Assembly (NCBI RefSeq): GCF_008017825.1 | Contig: NZ_VRLS01000094.1 | Span: 1-64,000 of the forward strand | Direction of reading: 5' to 3' | DNA: 64,000 bases | Source of the DNA: Mesonia sp008017825 | Lineage (GTDB): Bacteria; Bacteroidota; Bacteroidia; Flavobacteriales; Flavobacteriaceae | Part shown: positions 17,395 through 26,252 of the stretch, piece after piece | How positions within the stretch are numbered: the first letter of the stretch is position 1 | Layout: every line of letters begins with the position of its first letter | Translations under genes and position numbers: made by a program | Notes under the pieces: model-generated | Seen by the model: the letters and a program-made list of their open reading frames with translations, nothing else | Told to the model about the DNA's origin: nothing | Database searches by the model: none

Positions 17395-17694
17395 CTATAG
17401 TAAATCTAAATCTTGTAGTTTACGACCGAATTCATCATCCAATGCTATTTTTGAAAAATCACTCTCAAGATTTAACACCTTAAGGATATTAAAATAGATA
17501 CCTATTGCGACAGTTGGATCGCCTTTCTCTACACGATGCAAAGTAGCACGATGTATACCTGCGCGTTCTGCAACCTGCTCAGCAGTCAATTTTCTACGTT
17601 TTCGCGCAAGCTTGATATTTTCGCCTATTCCATCAAATATCTTCTGATATTTGGGAAGAAGTATTGCTTTTTTAGAATTCATTATGTCGCTCAT
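17395..17694 (-). CDS. hipB: HipB-type HTH antitoxin
   Basis: This small XRE-family regulator (99 residues from ATG 17694, or 95 from ATG 17682) has the helix-turn-helix GENIKLARKRRKLTAEQVAE followed by AGIHRATLHRVEKGDPTVAI. The frame is open upstream to 17790, but that part reads through the promoter region and the end of the parB remnant, so I exclude it. It should neutralise HipA and repress its own operon. Two similar sites for such binding lie at its 5' end (17686-17732). Confidence 0.9.
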   Translation of the reverse strand: MSDIMNSKKAILLPKYQKIFDGIGENIKLARKRRKLTAEQVAERAGIHRATLHRVEKGDPTVAIGIYFNILKVLNLESDFSKIALDDEFGRKLQDLDLL

Positions 17695-17732
17695 TAACGA
17701 CAAATATACGTTTTTTGTTATAAATAAGCGAC
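17686..17732 (-). promoter_or_regulatory. Candidate HipB operator pair
   Basis: GTCGCTCATTAACGAC (17686-17701) and, on the other strand, GTCGCTTATTTATAAC (17717-17732) share GTCGCTNATTNAYRAC and face each other 15 bp apart. They overlap the first possible hipB start codon. Paired inverted operators in front of hipB are known in other bacteria with different sequences. The role here is inferred from position and symmetry. Confidence 0.5.
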
Positions 17733-17737
17733 GTTTA

Positions 17738-19600
17738 CTACGAATTACAATAAAAAGAAGAGCCAGCACGAATGCTGACCCTTCCTTCAAACAACAAAAG
17801 CTTATCGTTCAATTCCTGAATTTGCTTTTCAAGACTTTCTATTCGCTCTTTCAAACGTGTTTCACGCTTCTTTCTCTTTTCTTCATATTCTTCTTCAATC
17901 TTGGCAATTTTGGTCTTATAATATCCTTGCATTGCATTATAGAATGAAATGTTCGTCAAGTTATTTACGTGATTGTTATCGCCAAAATGCACTTGCTTTG
18001 TGAGGATATACCGTATCAGCTTATGAAAGATTTCTTTTTTGAATTTCTTTTTGAAATTCTCGACAATTTTCACATCGGTCATCTTGGATGTATTGCCCAA
18101 TAATTTTGAAAAAAATCTTTGTCTTCCAACATAGTCCACATTGTTCTCATATAGCGTCAACGAAAATGCCACCATTTCATCTACCGAAAGTGCTTTTTTG
18201 GTATCAATGTATTTCGTTTCTCTAATCATCTGGACAACTTCTTCAAACTGCTTATTGTTCTCAATCTGCACCTTACGGATTTCCCTTTCTTTGATTTTAA
18301 CGATTTGTTCTTTAGGGGAACAATCAGCCATTTTTCTTTCTGCCAATGGTGCTGAATATGTTAAGTTTTCAGATTTGTTCTTCTCAACAATCTTCAAAAA
18401 GATTTCTTTGTGCCTGTACGTTTCGGGATGAAACTTTATACCTATTACGAAACCATTTTCGTGAGCTGAAAAGTATGTTTCCAATGTTTCTTCATAATCC
18501 TGAATTGCTGCTTGTAACTTTTTTTCAAGCTCGTCATCAGAAAGGTCATAATGTTGATATTCTATTTTTAATTGCTTCATTTGTTGGCTCTTTCGGCTTT
18601 TCAACTATTTCAACATCATCCAGAAGATAGACTTTCAAGCCACTTTTTTTCCAATTGTGATATAACCAGTTGATTGCTTCCGTCATCTGCCCAGTACTGT
18701 CGTATTTCAGGAATCAACAGAATATTCTCTTTCTTTGATTTCTCAATCAGGTTCAAGAATAATTTGCTTTTCTTCGTCTCGTAACAAGCTGATTTTGTAC
18801 AGACTATTTTACTATCCCCAAACAGATTGCCTTAATTTGCCGCATTAAATGGACATTCAATGCAAGCCCCAGATTTTGCAACCAATTTTCTATCAGCTAC
18901 ATCAAAAGGTGCTTTCTCTAAATCATAGGTCTGGTCTTTAATCATTCTATTTATCTGATGGGCATTGAAATTCTCGCCCATTGTTTCCAACATCATCTGT
19001 TGTTCCTCTGGTTCGAATAACGCTACACCTATACCTAACGAAATGGTCATTTCGCCATTGCGGACAAACTCTTTAAAACCTTCAATTAATCCAGCCAACT
19101 TTAAACGTTGTCTTATGAAGTTGCCCGTTCTGCCCAAGCGCTTTGCAATATCAGTAGGTGCATACTTTTCGCTTAGGTATGCAATAGCCTCTGCTTCTTC
19201 GGTAGGCTCAACATCCTGTCTTTGTAGATTTTCGATGATTTGTACTTCCAGAATATCATTATTTTTGTATTCCCTAACGATGCACGGAATTGTCTTCTTG
19301 TTAGCTAACTTACTTGCTCGATAACGACATTCGCGCATTACGATGATGAACTCTTTTCCAGATTTGCATACAGTTATTGGCATGTAATACACCGTATTTT
19401 TCAATACTTTCGGACAGTTGTTTTAAATGGCTATCATCAAAGGTCTTCCTTGGTTGCATCGAATCAGGAATAATCTTCCCAATAGGTAGATTCTGAATTT
19501 TAAGCTCTATGGCTTGCTGTCTCAATTTTTCTTTGACTTCTTTTTTAGCGGATGCATTCTTCTTTCCGCTCTTTCTTGTGGTACTTGCTTTTGTTGTCAT
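17738..19600 (-). pseudogene. parB: parB pseudogene (ParB/RepB partition protein), several lesions
   Basis: The frame starts at ATG 19600 with a basic N-terminus and the ParB core (IGKIIPDSMQPRKTFDDSHL, IEKYGVLHA). It then shifts by one extra base near 19377-19378 into ITVCKSGKEFIIVM and RYRASKLANKKTIPC, followed by the HTH region KYAPTDIAKRLGRTGNFIRQ. A TAA at 18832-18834 interrupts the zinc-finger-like CIECPFNAAN region. Another shift lies in the A tract near 18647. The last 280 residues continue from about 18604 to 17738 in a further frame and end in a coiled coil. At least one stop and two or three frameshifts make a full product impossible. The family is typical of flavobacterial integrative elements. 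Confidence 0.8.
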
Positions 19601-19924
19601 AATACTCAATTTTTAGATTAAACAATATTTGAGCAGGAACCAAACGGAAGATAAAATCTTGGCTCAAAAGGAAACGGAATAAATAAGTAAGGGAAAGAGC
19701 GATGGCTTTATGCCGTAGTCTTTTGATGGAAGTATTTTACGAGTTTAATTTGCGGTTATATTGTATGATAATAAACCCCACTAACGAAAATAGTAGATTG
19801 TGGATAGATAAATATTATTATTCTAACAGATAATTAATTAGGATTATAGTCAAATTAGCTCATTTTACATCAACCGTAATTATATTTTGAAAAAGAAGTA
19901 ATTCTGTACTACATTGAAATAAAA

Positions 19925-19950
19925 AAGGGTCTCAATTTCTTGAAACCCTT
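19925..19950. terminator. Imperfect hairpin beside the att-like site
   Basis: AAGGGTCTCAA and TTGAAACCCTT pair with one mismatch around a four-base loop. A hairpin at 32668-32693 sits in the same place relative to the second tRNA-Met fragment. Confidence 0.55.
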
Positions 19951-19957
19951 GTCTTTC

Positions 19958-19975
19958 CTAGTAGCGGGAACTGGA
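19958..19975. repeat. Left copy of an 18-bp att-like direct repeat (tRNA-Met 3' end)
   Basis: CTAGTAGCGGGAACTGGA is identical to 32701-32718. There it is the last 14 bases of a tRNA-Met 3' part plus four flanking bases. A tyrosine recombinase gene lies next to the right copy. This is the arrangement expected for an island integrated in the 3' end of a tRNA gene. Confidence 0.65.
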
Positions 19976-20512
19976 TTTAAATTAAGGTTATTTGCTGTTT
20001 TATCTAAAGTTAATCTTTTCATTTTCAACGGTTAATAATATTACTTACACACTGTTTTGACACAAACACGACACGCGACAAAACTTAGTTTTTATCCATT
20101 TTAAGCGAGTTACGACCGCATGGAGTAAACAAATACTTCCAAATTCTTTTATTGCGGTAGCAATAATGAAAAATCTAAACCCGTAGGATTTTCCTAATCA
20201 TTATCCCTTAAAAATTAATAAAGCGAGATTTCCCCAAATCCCCAAACCCCCATTTATAGTAATTATCGAAAAAATGTAATTATATAACAAAGCACGTAAA
20301 TTTTCGGTTTGTTGGGAAACTAAGCGTTACGCTCGTATAGGCGAAAAACACCCAAAATCCCATTTATATATTTATTTATTAAAATATTTTAATGCTATTT
20401 CTTAGAAAAATTTATAATTCTGTAATTAGAGATGTAAGGAACTTAAAAACAAGTCTTTAATCTCTTACAAAAATGTTACAAAATTACAAAAGTTAAGTTT
20501 AGCATTAAAAAA

Positions 20513-20532
20513 AACAGGGATTTAGCCCTGTT
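20513..20532 (-). terminator. Intrinsic terminator after the membrane protein gene
   Basis: On the minus strand AACAGGG, a six-base loop and CCCTGTT are followed by a run of T residues. It lies 34 bp past the stop of the gene at 20566-21069. Confidence 0.75.
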
Positions 20533-20565
20533 ATAAATTTTTAAAAAAAATTTTAAAATGAGCAT

Positions 20566-21069
20566 TTACTCTCTTGGTTTCCAGAAGAATATCATATATA
20601 ACCACCCAATTACACCAATAATCATAGAAAATATTCCGACCCAAGTAAGCCAAGAAGAGTAGTTCTCATATTCTTTAAGCTCAGAATTTTTAACCCTTAG
20701 TTTATTTTTTAGATATTTCAATTTAATCATTTCAGTACTCGGGTCCTTCTCAATTCCATTAAGTTGTTTTGTAATTAAATCTAGTTTATCTTCATAAGTT
20801 GTAATCGATTCAGGAGTTAAGTCAGGTTCATTTTTTAAAATAGAATCATATTTAAAACTTTCAGAAATTTTTAAATTTAATGAATCCATGTATTTATTAA
20901 GAATACTGTACTCTTTTTTGAACTCAATTTGCTCTTGCTTTAAATCATATTTTACTTGGAGTGGATAAAATAGGCTAACCATAATCATAGCAAAGCCAAT
21001 CGTAGTCAAATATTTAAAAATATTGTCCGACGATATGGAACTAAATGCGCTATTTGGATCAAAAAACAT
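20566..21069 (-). CDS. Two-TM coiled-coil membrane protein, possible effector
   Basis: This 167-residue protein has one span near residues 19-38 (YLTTIGFAMIMVSLFYP) and one near 141-162 (LTWVGIFSMIIGVIGWLYMIFFW). Between them is a charged ~100-residue coiled coil (KQEQIEFKKEYSILNK, IKLKYLKNKLRVKNSELKEY). No family is recognised. It follows the EVE-like protein gene by 19 bp on the same strand and is followed by a terminator, so the two form an operon. Small membrane partners beside sensor proteins are common in anti-phage modules; a membrane-effector role is inference only. Confidence 0.7.
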   Translation of the reverse strand: MFFDPNSAFSSISSDNIFKYLTTIGFAMIMVSLFYPLQVKYDLKQEQIEFKKEYSILNKYMDSLNLKISESFKYDSILKNEPDLTPESITTYEDKLDLITKQLNGIEKDPSTEMIKLKYLKNKLRVKNSELKEYENYSSWLTWVGIFSMIIGVIGWLYMIFFWKPRE

Positions 21070-21088
21070 TAATAATTATCGTTTAAAG

Positions 21089-22045
21089 CTATCTAACATT
21101 TAATAAATCTTTAGATTTATTAAAACTATCTACCTTTTGTTGAAGAATTTGAAAGCTCTGTTCGCTAGGCATTATTAAATCACTTTCATCAATTTTATTT
21201 TTATGCTCTTCATTTGTACAAGATGACAGTAAAACTACCAGAGCTATTGCCTTAAGGTACTGTTTATTTCTATATAAATCTAAGAAACCGGGTGATTGAA
21301 CATTTACGGCTAAATAAGAATTGGTGTCGCCTTCAATATCAAAATTAAATTCATTAATTATAAATTCAACTAATTCATCATGAGTTCTATTTAATTCATT
21401 TAAATGCTTAGTTGGTATGTCCCCATTCATTTCAACATTTAATACGTGATGTATTTTTTCGCCTTTAATAAATGTTTTATTTACAACACGATTTATTTGA
21501 ATAGATAAATTTTCTAAGTTTGTAATAGTACCATGACGAGTTTTTATATCTAAAAAAGCATCATCTAGTTCTGACATTGATTTATGAGCAACCCATTTTA
21601 CTCTTCGTCGCTTAACTCTTTCGCACCTATCATCGTTAGCATCTATATAAACACTTTCATCTTGAATATAACCGAAAGATAAATTTTTTGTATCTGAACT
21701 TGGTATTACTACAATATCATTTTTTCTTAAATCTGAAAACCTTTTGACCGTATTAATGATTTTTGTTATTGTCGCTTTGTCCCCAGCTCCTCCATCATTT
21801 AACCTCCTAGGGTTATCTTCGGCTTTATAAATTGCATTTTCCTTTTCAACAATACGCTGTCTTAAAGCTTGATTTTCCTGAAACATTACAGGTAAATGTC
21901 TATTGTCTAAATAATCCCATCCAATAGCAACAAAATTATTATCTCGAAAAACATCATAATTATCACCACCATCAGTACGTATAAACCAATAATTTTGATC
22001 TTCATTAATTACAGGAATATTATTGATAATTTGCTCTAATGTCAT
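21089..22045 (-). CDS. Protein with EVE/Mrr-N-like sensor domain
   Basis: The 318-residue product starts with NYWFIRTDGGDNYDVFRDNN and FVAIGWDYLDN. It continues TITKIINTVKRFSDLRKNDI, VVIPSSDTKNLSFGYI. This layout (W-hydrophobic-R at the start, VAIGW, later K-x-x-D-I-V-V-I-P) is that of the EVE/PUA-like domain found in front of restriction-type nucleases and thought to read modified bases. No nuclease motif follows. Near the C-terminus there is a hydrophobic run (KAIALVVLLSSC) and a short helical end. It is upstream of the two-TM protein and downstream of an HTH gene. A sensing role in a defence unit is inferred. Confidence 0.6.
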   Translation of the reverse strand: MTLEQIINNIPVINEDQNYWFIRTDGGDNYDVFRDNNFVAIGWDYLDNRHLPVMFQENQALRQRIVEKENAIYKAEDNPRRLNDGGAGDKATITKIINTVKRFSDLRKNDIVVIPSSDTKNLSFGYIQDESVYIDANDDRCERVKRRRVKWVAHKSMSELDDAFLDIKTRHGTITNLENLSIQINRVVNKTFIKGEKIHHVLNVEMNGDIPTKHLNELNRTHDELVEFIINEFNFDIEGDTNSYLAVNVQSPGFLDLYRNKQYLKAIALVVLLSSCTNEEHKNKIDESDLIMPSEQSFQILQQKVDSFNKSKDLLNVR

Positions 22046-22153
22046 ATATTTTTAATATTGTTTTAGCTAAAAGAGGGGTGATTAATACTTAAATTTTACC
22101 GTGTAAATATATAAATTATTTCCTAAGCAACTAATAACCCCTCCAAACAACTC

Positions 22154-22684
22154 TTAAGCGGTACTTTTCCCTTCATAATTTTTTAACCGGTCTTTATATA
22201 ATTGTATTTGTTCTTCGAGAAGCTCAATATTTCTAGCTTGTAAACCGTTTATTTTTTGCAGCTCTGCGTTACGCTGTTCTAAACGCTCAACTTCTAAAGT
22301 TTTACCTAATACGTAATTTTCTTTTTCATCATGAAGTAGATTATTTTGAATAACTATTTTTCCAAACTCATAATCAATTAATTTCTCTATTGGTGTCGGT
22401 ATTTTCTGGCTACCATTTATATAATTCTGACAAGTTCTTAATCCTAAACCTAATCGTAACGCTATATCTTTAGTAGGTATAGAAAGTTTTTCTAAAATTT
22501 TAACACTTGATTTCTTCTTTTCAAAATGTTCTGGATATTTTAATTTTAAAAGTTCATCAATATTACTTGGCACTTCAATTTCTCCGCTTTCATATTTGCG
22601 TATTGTGGCGTGAGATTTATTAATAATCTTACCAAATTCAACTTGCGTTAAATTTAATTTCTTCCTTAGCCTCTTGATCTGCAT
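22154..22684 (-). CDS. XRE-type helix-turn-helix regulator with coiled coil
   Basis: The 176-residue protein has an N-terminal HTH_3 domain (QIKRLRKKLNLTQVEFGKII and SHATIRKYESGEIEVP) and a second HTH-like segment (IPTKDIALRLGLGLRTCQNY). Its C-terminus is a long coiled coil (LEVERLEQRNAELQKINGLQ). ATG 22684 is preferred to the TTG one codon upstream. The short ORF at 22688-22795 ends directly before it, so the two may be coupled. It probably regulates the island or the adjoining EVE-like/two-TM pair. Confidence 0.8.
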   Translation of the reverse strand: MQIKRLRKKLNLTQVEFGKIINKSHATIRKYESGEIEVPSNIDELLKLKYPEHFEKKKSSVKILEKLSIPTKDIALRLGLGLRTCQNYINGSQKIPTPIEKLIDYEFGKIVIQNNLLHDEKENYVLGKTLEVERLEQRNAELQKINGLQARNIELLEEQIQLYKDRLKNYEGKSTA

Positions 22685-22687
22685 CAA

Positions 22688-22795
22688 CTAATTTTTGCCA
22701 TTATTTTTTGGCTTAATAGTTTTACTATTCTTTTCTACTCTCAAATTTGGAATCTGAGGTCTTGTTGGCTTTTTATCAGAATCATTATTGCTCAT
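22688..22795 (-). CDS. Possible small basic protein, 35 residues
   Basis: The frame from ATG 22795 reads MSNNDSDKKPTRPQIPNL and ends KPKNNGKN at a TAG that abuts the HTH gene (TAGTTGATG). It is Lys/Asn-rich and disordered. It may be a leader peptide coupling translation of the regulator, or chance. Confidence 0.35.
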   Translation of the reverse strand: MSNNDSDKKPTRPQIPNLRVEKNSKTIKPKNNGKN

Positions 22796-22895
22796 AATAT
22801 ATATAAAATTAAAAATTCGATACTAGTTAAAATTAAGCTAATAATCATAAATTGTAATTTACTATGCTATAGAATGGATTTACACTCAAATTAAA

Positions 22896-23144
22896 GTGGC
22901 AGAATTTTTAGAGAATCTAAGATTTAATTCTAAATACCACGTAAGCAGATACGAGCGCAACAAGCAAGGTTATTACCTAAGCACGATACATTTAGACGAT
23001 CACGTTTTTAAAGCTGGCTCTAAAAGCAAAACGATACTAATAGAAAAAACTCACCAAATAGAACTCGATTATTTGTTGCTTAAAAACAAGCGCAAGCATT
23101 TTGTCTTAGCGTTACGCAAACGTTTACGCTTTAGCTTAAGATAA
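22896..23144 (+). CDS. Small basic hypothetical protein, possibly a truncated gene
   Basis: The 82-residue frame (GTG start) contains strands such as SKYHVSRYERNKQGYYLSTI and ends very basic (KHFVLALRKRLRFSL). The open frame extends upstream without a good start codon (YAIEWIYTQIK), so it may be a 3' remnant of a larger gene. No family is recognised. It sits among several other remnants on the plus strand of the island. Confidence 0.4.
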   Translation: MAEFLENLRFNSKYHVSRYERNKQGYYLSTIHLDDHVFKAGSKSKTILIEKTHQIELDYLLLKNKRKHFVLALRKRLRFSLR

Positions 23145-23258
23145 ATTATGAATGCTCACACTACAATACGCTCGATCTAACTTAATAAAATGTAGTGATG
23201 CAAAAAAAAAGAACTTAAAAATTTACCTTATTCTGTTTCAAAAAGTGAAATAAACGCT

Positions 23259-23462
23259 ATGTACCAGGGGTATATTTCTTTAGAAAAGTGTAGAAGAATT
23301 TATAAAGAAATAATACAAAACCCTAGAGACCGTATTTTAAGCAATAGTGAATGGTGCGAGTTTGTGGCCAGTGTAAACGTGCCACCGGGTTATAATAACA
23401 CTTTCGTGGAAGACAATACGTGGGTAGATCGTTTAAATATAAAAAGTCGACTAGAAAAATAA
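23259..23462 (+). CDS. Small hypothetical protein, 67 residues
   Basis: The frame from ATG 23259 reads MYQGYISLEKCRRIYKEI, then SNSEWCEFVASVNVPPGYNN, ending IKSRLEK. The composition looks protein-like, without signal peptide or membrane span. I do not recognise it. It could be a genuine small island gene or the start of a lost longer one. Confidence 0.45.
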   Translation: MYQGYISLEKCRRIYKEIIQNPRDRILSNSEWCEFVASVNVPPGYNNTFVEDNTWVDRLNIKSRLEK

Positions 23463-23919
23463 CGCTCCTAGCGTTACGTTAATTTACGCTAGCGATTTTG
23501 GCTAAGTACTTTAAAACAACTATTTTTAATAAAAAATTTACTTAAGCGCATCAATACCAAAAGGCTGATAATCCGTTCTAAAAACGTGTTGTCAATCCTA
23601 AGGGTAAACTTGATATTTACCGTTTTCGATTATGATTACTGTAAATGACAACAACAATTATGGGATCACCAGAAGTGATTTATACGTAAGTAAAAATTTT
23701 AAAAACCTTAGATGAGTTTTTTAATTTTGCAGAACCTAGCGACTATCCACAAGCAAAAATGATTTTTTTAGCTCTTACCTAGAGGAAGAGATCAGAATTT
23801 TATACAGTCCCGCCAGTAGTGATAAGGTTAACCTCTTTAATATGCAAAACTTATTAATTGCTAAGCCTTTAGAGATATATAAAAAATTTAGAACATTAAA
23901 AAAACTAACTTCTATAATA
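23463..23919 (+). pseudogene. Decayed coding remnant
   Basis: No intact gene is present, but the last ~150 bp read as protein on the plus strand (SSYLEEEIRILYSPASSDKV, then KPLEIYKKFRTLKKLTSII) up to a TAA at 23920-23922 just before a strong terminator. Earlier parts are broken by stops and frame changes. The end resembles the xKPYEIYKK end of the remnant at 29833-30063, suggesting related gene tails. Confidence 0.35.
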
Positions 23920-23950
23920 TAAAGCGTCACGCTATTTGCGTGACGCTTTA
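23920..23950 (+). terminator. Strong intrinsic terminator
   Basis: TAAAGCGTCACGC, a five-base loop and GCGTGACGCTTTA form a perfect 13-bp stem. It closes the plus-strand remnant ahead of it. Confidence 0.8.
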
Positions 23951-24077
23951 TTGGTAAATATATAGTTTATCTACGTTGTAAAATTAAATCTGCAAGTTGT
24001 TAAGTGATTAACATTTCAAAATTATCGTTTTAAACAAGACTAAGTTACTTCATAGATGCATTGCTATAAGAGCCTTT

Positions 24078-24530
24078 TTATTCTAAAATTTTATAGGACC
24101 CAATTTTACCACTATTATTTACTTCAATTCTTACAACTGCCTTATCCTTATAGTGTAAAGTAGCATTAGTTAAATCTTTTTCTACTTCTGCAAAAATCAT
24201 TATTTTCTTTGGCCTACGAAGTTTTATTATAACACCTTCTAGCAAATGAACTGTAAGGCCTTTTTTATGAATAAGAAAGTATTTATCAGTTTCAGATTTT
24301 AATTTCATGTCATCTAAATCCAAACCACTATTTTTCTTAGATTTTGGAATTAATAAAACTTCAAGTCCAACGTATTTTTTCTTTGGTAAAGTAAAAGCTG
24401 TTCCAACTGAATTTTTGCTAAAAGCTTCGATTATTTCCATTTCAAACTCTCCTAAATCAATCTTTTGTGCTAGACTTAAATTTGAAATCATTACTAAAAC
24501 ACTAAAAACAATTAAAGATTTTTTAAACAT
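24078..24530 (-). CDS. Secreted hypothetical protein, 150 residues
   Basis: A clear signal peptide (FKKSLIVFSVLVMISNLSLA, cleaved before QK) precedes a beta-rich domain of about 128 residues (VGTAFTLPKKKYVGLEVLLI, KGLTVHLLEGVIIKLRRPKK, KAVVRIEVNNSGKIGSY). It is probably periplasmic or surface-exposed. No named family is recognised. It lies alone on the minus strand of the island, with the lipoprotein gene 270 bp upstream. Confidence 0.7.
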   Translation of the reverse strand: MFKKSLIVFSVLVMISNLSLAQKIDLGEFEMEIIEAFSKNSVGTAFTLPKKKYVGLEVLLIPKSKKNSGLDLDDMKLKSETDKYFLIHKKGLTVHLLEGVIIKLRRPKKIMIFAEVEKDLTNATLHYKDKAVVRIEVNNSGKIGSYKILE

Positions 24531-24557
24531 ATTGTTTAAATTTATAGGGTTATTTTC

Positions 24558-24707
24558 CTAGTTAGGTAGGTGAAAATTTTCTATCCAATGAAATTTGAAG
24601 CCATAGGATTTTGAATGTTTAGGAAATTCTACAGTGGTTTTTTTTAATTCATTCATATTGTAGCCAACGGATGGCAATATGCGTAGGCCGGGATTATCAA
24701 GTTTCAT
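24558..24707 (-). CDS. Short ORF or 3' gene fragment, 49 residues
   Basis: The frame reads MKLDNPGLRILPSVGYNM and ends FKFHWIENFHLPN. Codons before the ATG also read sensibly (LEQIFK), which suggests the tail of a longer lost gene. No family is recognised. Confidence 0.3.
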   Translation of the reverse strand: MKLDNPGLRILPSVGYNMNELKKTTVEFPKHSKSYGFKFHWIENFHLPN

Positions 24708-24800
24708 CTTAAAAATCTGCTCTAACTTTCGTTAAATTCATAATTTTTTAATTATTCTCATACCCTGCTTACGTATATTATAAGTTATACACTGGTATTA

Positions 24801-25343
24801 CTAATTTTCAAATATTTCTTTTGACAGAATTTCGTACATTGATTCAACAGAACTTTCAACAACTGAAGTCACTTGAGAAGGCTGATTTGTAGCGTTCTTT
24901 GATACAGAAGTTCCCGCATCACTATTTAAAACTTCATTATTGTTGTTTTTCAATATAGCCTTAAAATCTATTTGGGAATTTATCGCAACAACACCATAGG
25001 ATCCGCTAATAGCTGCTGGAACGAATTCAAGATCTGCCCTGGTTAATTCAAGTATTAAATCAGCATTTTCTTTATTTTCAACAATTGTGTAATAGTCTTT
25101 AAATCCGTTTTCAAATCCTTTTTTTAACGAAGAATGCCACTCAGTTACATTTATTGGCCTTACACCATTCTTTTCAGGAATTTCAAATTCATTCGAAATA
25201 CCATCATCAATTAATAAGATAATTTTTTGTTTTGATTCTATTAAATCCAAATTAGGATTAGGGTTCATCAAATTTACTTGAAGCGGACCACATCCTTGAA
25301 GGATTAAAGCTAAAATTGCAATTAAAACTGTACTTTTTTTCAT
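24801..25343 (-). CDS. Lipoprotein, 180 residues
   Basis: The lipobox LQGC places the lipidated Cys at residue 18. The mature part is alpha/beta (KQKIILLIDDGISNEF, WHSSLKKGFENGFKDYYTIV, NADLILELTRADLEFVP) with a small-residue-rich end (SVVESSVESMYEILSKEI). The layout recalls envelope lipoproteins that handle outer-membrane assembly, but no family can be fixed by eye. It is a single gene with its own upstream region within the island. Confidence 0.75.
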   Translation of the reverse strand: MKKSTVLIAILALILQGCGPLQVNLMNPNPNLDLIESKQKIILLIDDGISNEFEIPEKNGVRPINVTEWHSSLKKGFENGFKDYYTIVENKENADLILELTRADLEFVPAAISGSYGVVAINSQIDFKAILKNNNNEVLNSDAGTSVSKNATNQPSQVTSVVESSVESMYEILSKEIFEN

Positions 25344-25560
25344 TTAAATTATTTTTTATATGTGTATAATAAGTATTAATAATTCAAATATATGTTTTTA
25401 CAATATATATTACTAGACATCATTAATAATTCATAAATAAATGTTAATTAGCGTTACGCTATAGATATAATATATATAACCATTACCCTTAAAGACGTAA
25501 TTAGACGATGCATTCAAGATTCTAATGTAAAACCCTAACAGTTTGGCGGCACGATTGCAA

Positions 25561-26252
25561 AAAAGCCAAAACCAAAATTTTGAATATTATAAAATAGATA
25601 ACCCAGAGGTAGCCAAGTTTTTAGGTTAAGTAGAAATTAAGACAAAACAAAGTATTGGTATTAGTGTAACCGCACCGCAAGGTGCAGGGAAAACACGTTT
25701 TTGCTTTCAGTTGGTAGATGCCTTTGCCAACAATTACAAAGTAGGTATTGCCAGTACGCAAGAACACCCTGCAAGTAGTTTGTTTTTAATTAAAGTGCCT
25801 GAATATATCTTTTACAAGAATATACCCAATTAGAAACTCCAGAAATAAGCACCATGTAAGGATCTACATAATCTTATTATGGCCAACGATGTAATTAGGA
25901 TAGATAGTTTTGAAAAGCTACGAGAGCTTCACAAAACCGTACAAGTAGATAAAGACCTACGTAAAAAATAAGATGGCAAACTGTTTATTATCATCTTCCA
26001 GTTAACGAGTGATGGAAAAATGCGTGGCGGCTCCAAATCTCAATTTGATGTAAATATTGTACTCTTAACCGAAAAGTTTGACGATTACAAACAAAACTAT
26101 ATTTATACTGATAAAAACCGCTATAACCATATACAGGCAAGCCATTTAAAATACAATATTTACGAGCGTATAATGCTACCTATAGATGGGAAACTAATAA
26201 CGCTTACGCGGAAGAAAATACAGGAAGATTTGTGGTTACGAGTTTGAATTAG
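25561..26252 (+). pseudogene. P-loop ATPase pseudogene of a mobile element
   Basis: The plus strand reads FEYYKIDNPEVAKFLG, then a TAA, then SIGISVTAPQGAGKTRFCFQ with an intact Walker A (APQGAGKT), then AFANNYKVGIASTQEHPASS and a TAG near 25832. After a frame change follow RIDSFEKLRELHKTVQVDKD, another TAA, and FIIIFQLTSDGKMRGGSKSQ. The last part shifts frame again and ends ENTGRFVVTSLN. RecA/DnaB-like ATPases of this kind sit beside primases in Bacteroidota elements. Several lesions make it non-functional. Its 3' end touches the 3' end of the GHKL gene. Confidence 0.7.

Larger units (their letters stand above)
19610..20505. other. Gene-poor junction between parB remnant and island
   Basis: Nearly 900 bp hold no frame with protein character. 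Within it lie a terminator-like hairpin (19925-19950) and the 18-bp tRNA-Met-derived sequence (19958-19975). The rest is AT-rich and probably includes junction debris. Confidence 0.5.

Noticed and set aside
21089..22045. A restriction endonuclease
   Set aside because: The sensor-like domain is present, but no PD-(D/E)XK, HNH or GIY-YIG motif follows, so no cleavage activity is claimed.
26020..26247. An independent 75-residue gene (MRGGSKSQFDVNIVLLTEKF)
   Set aside because: It is the continuation of the P-loop ATPase pseudogene after an in-frame stop, not a separate gene.
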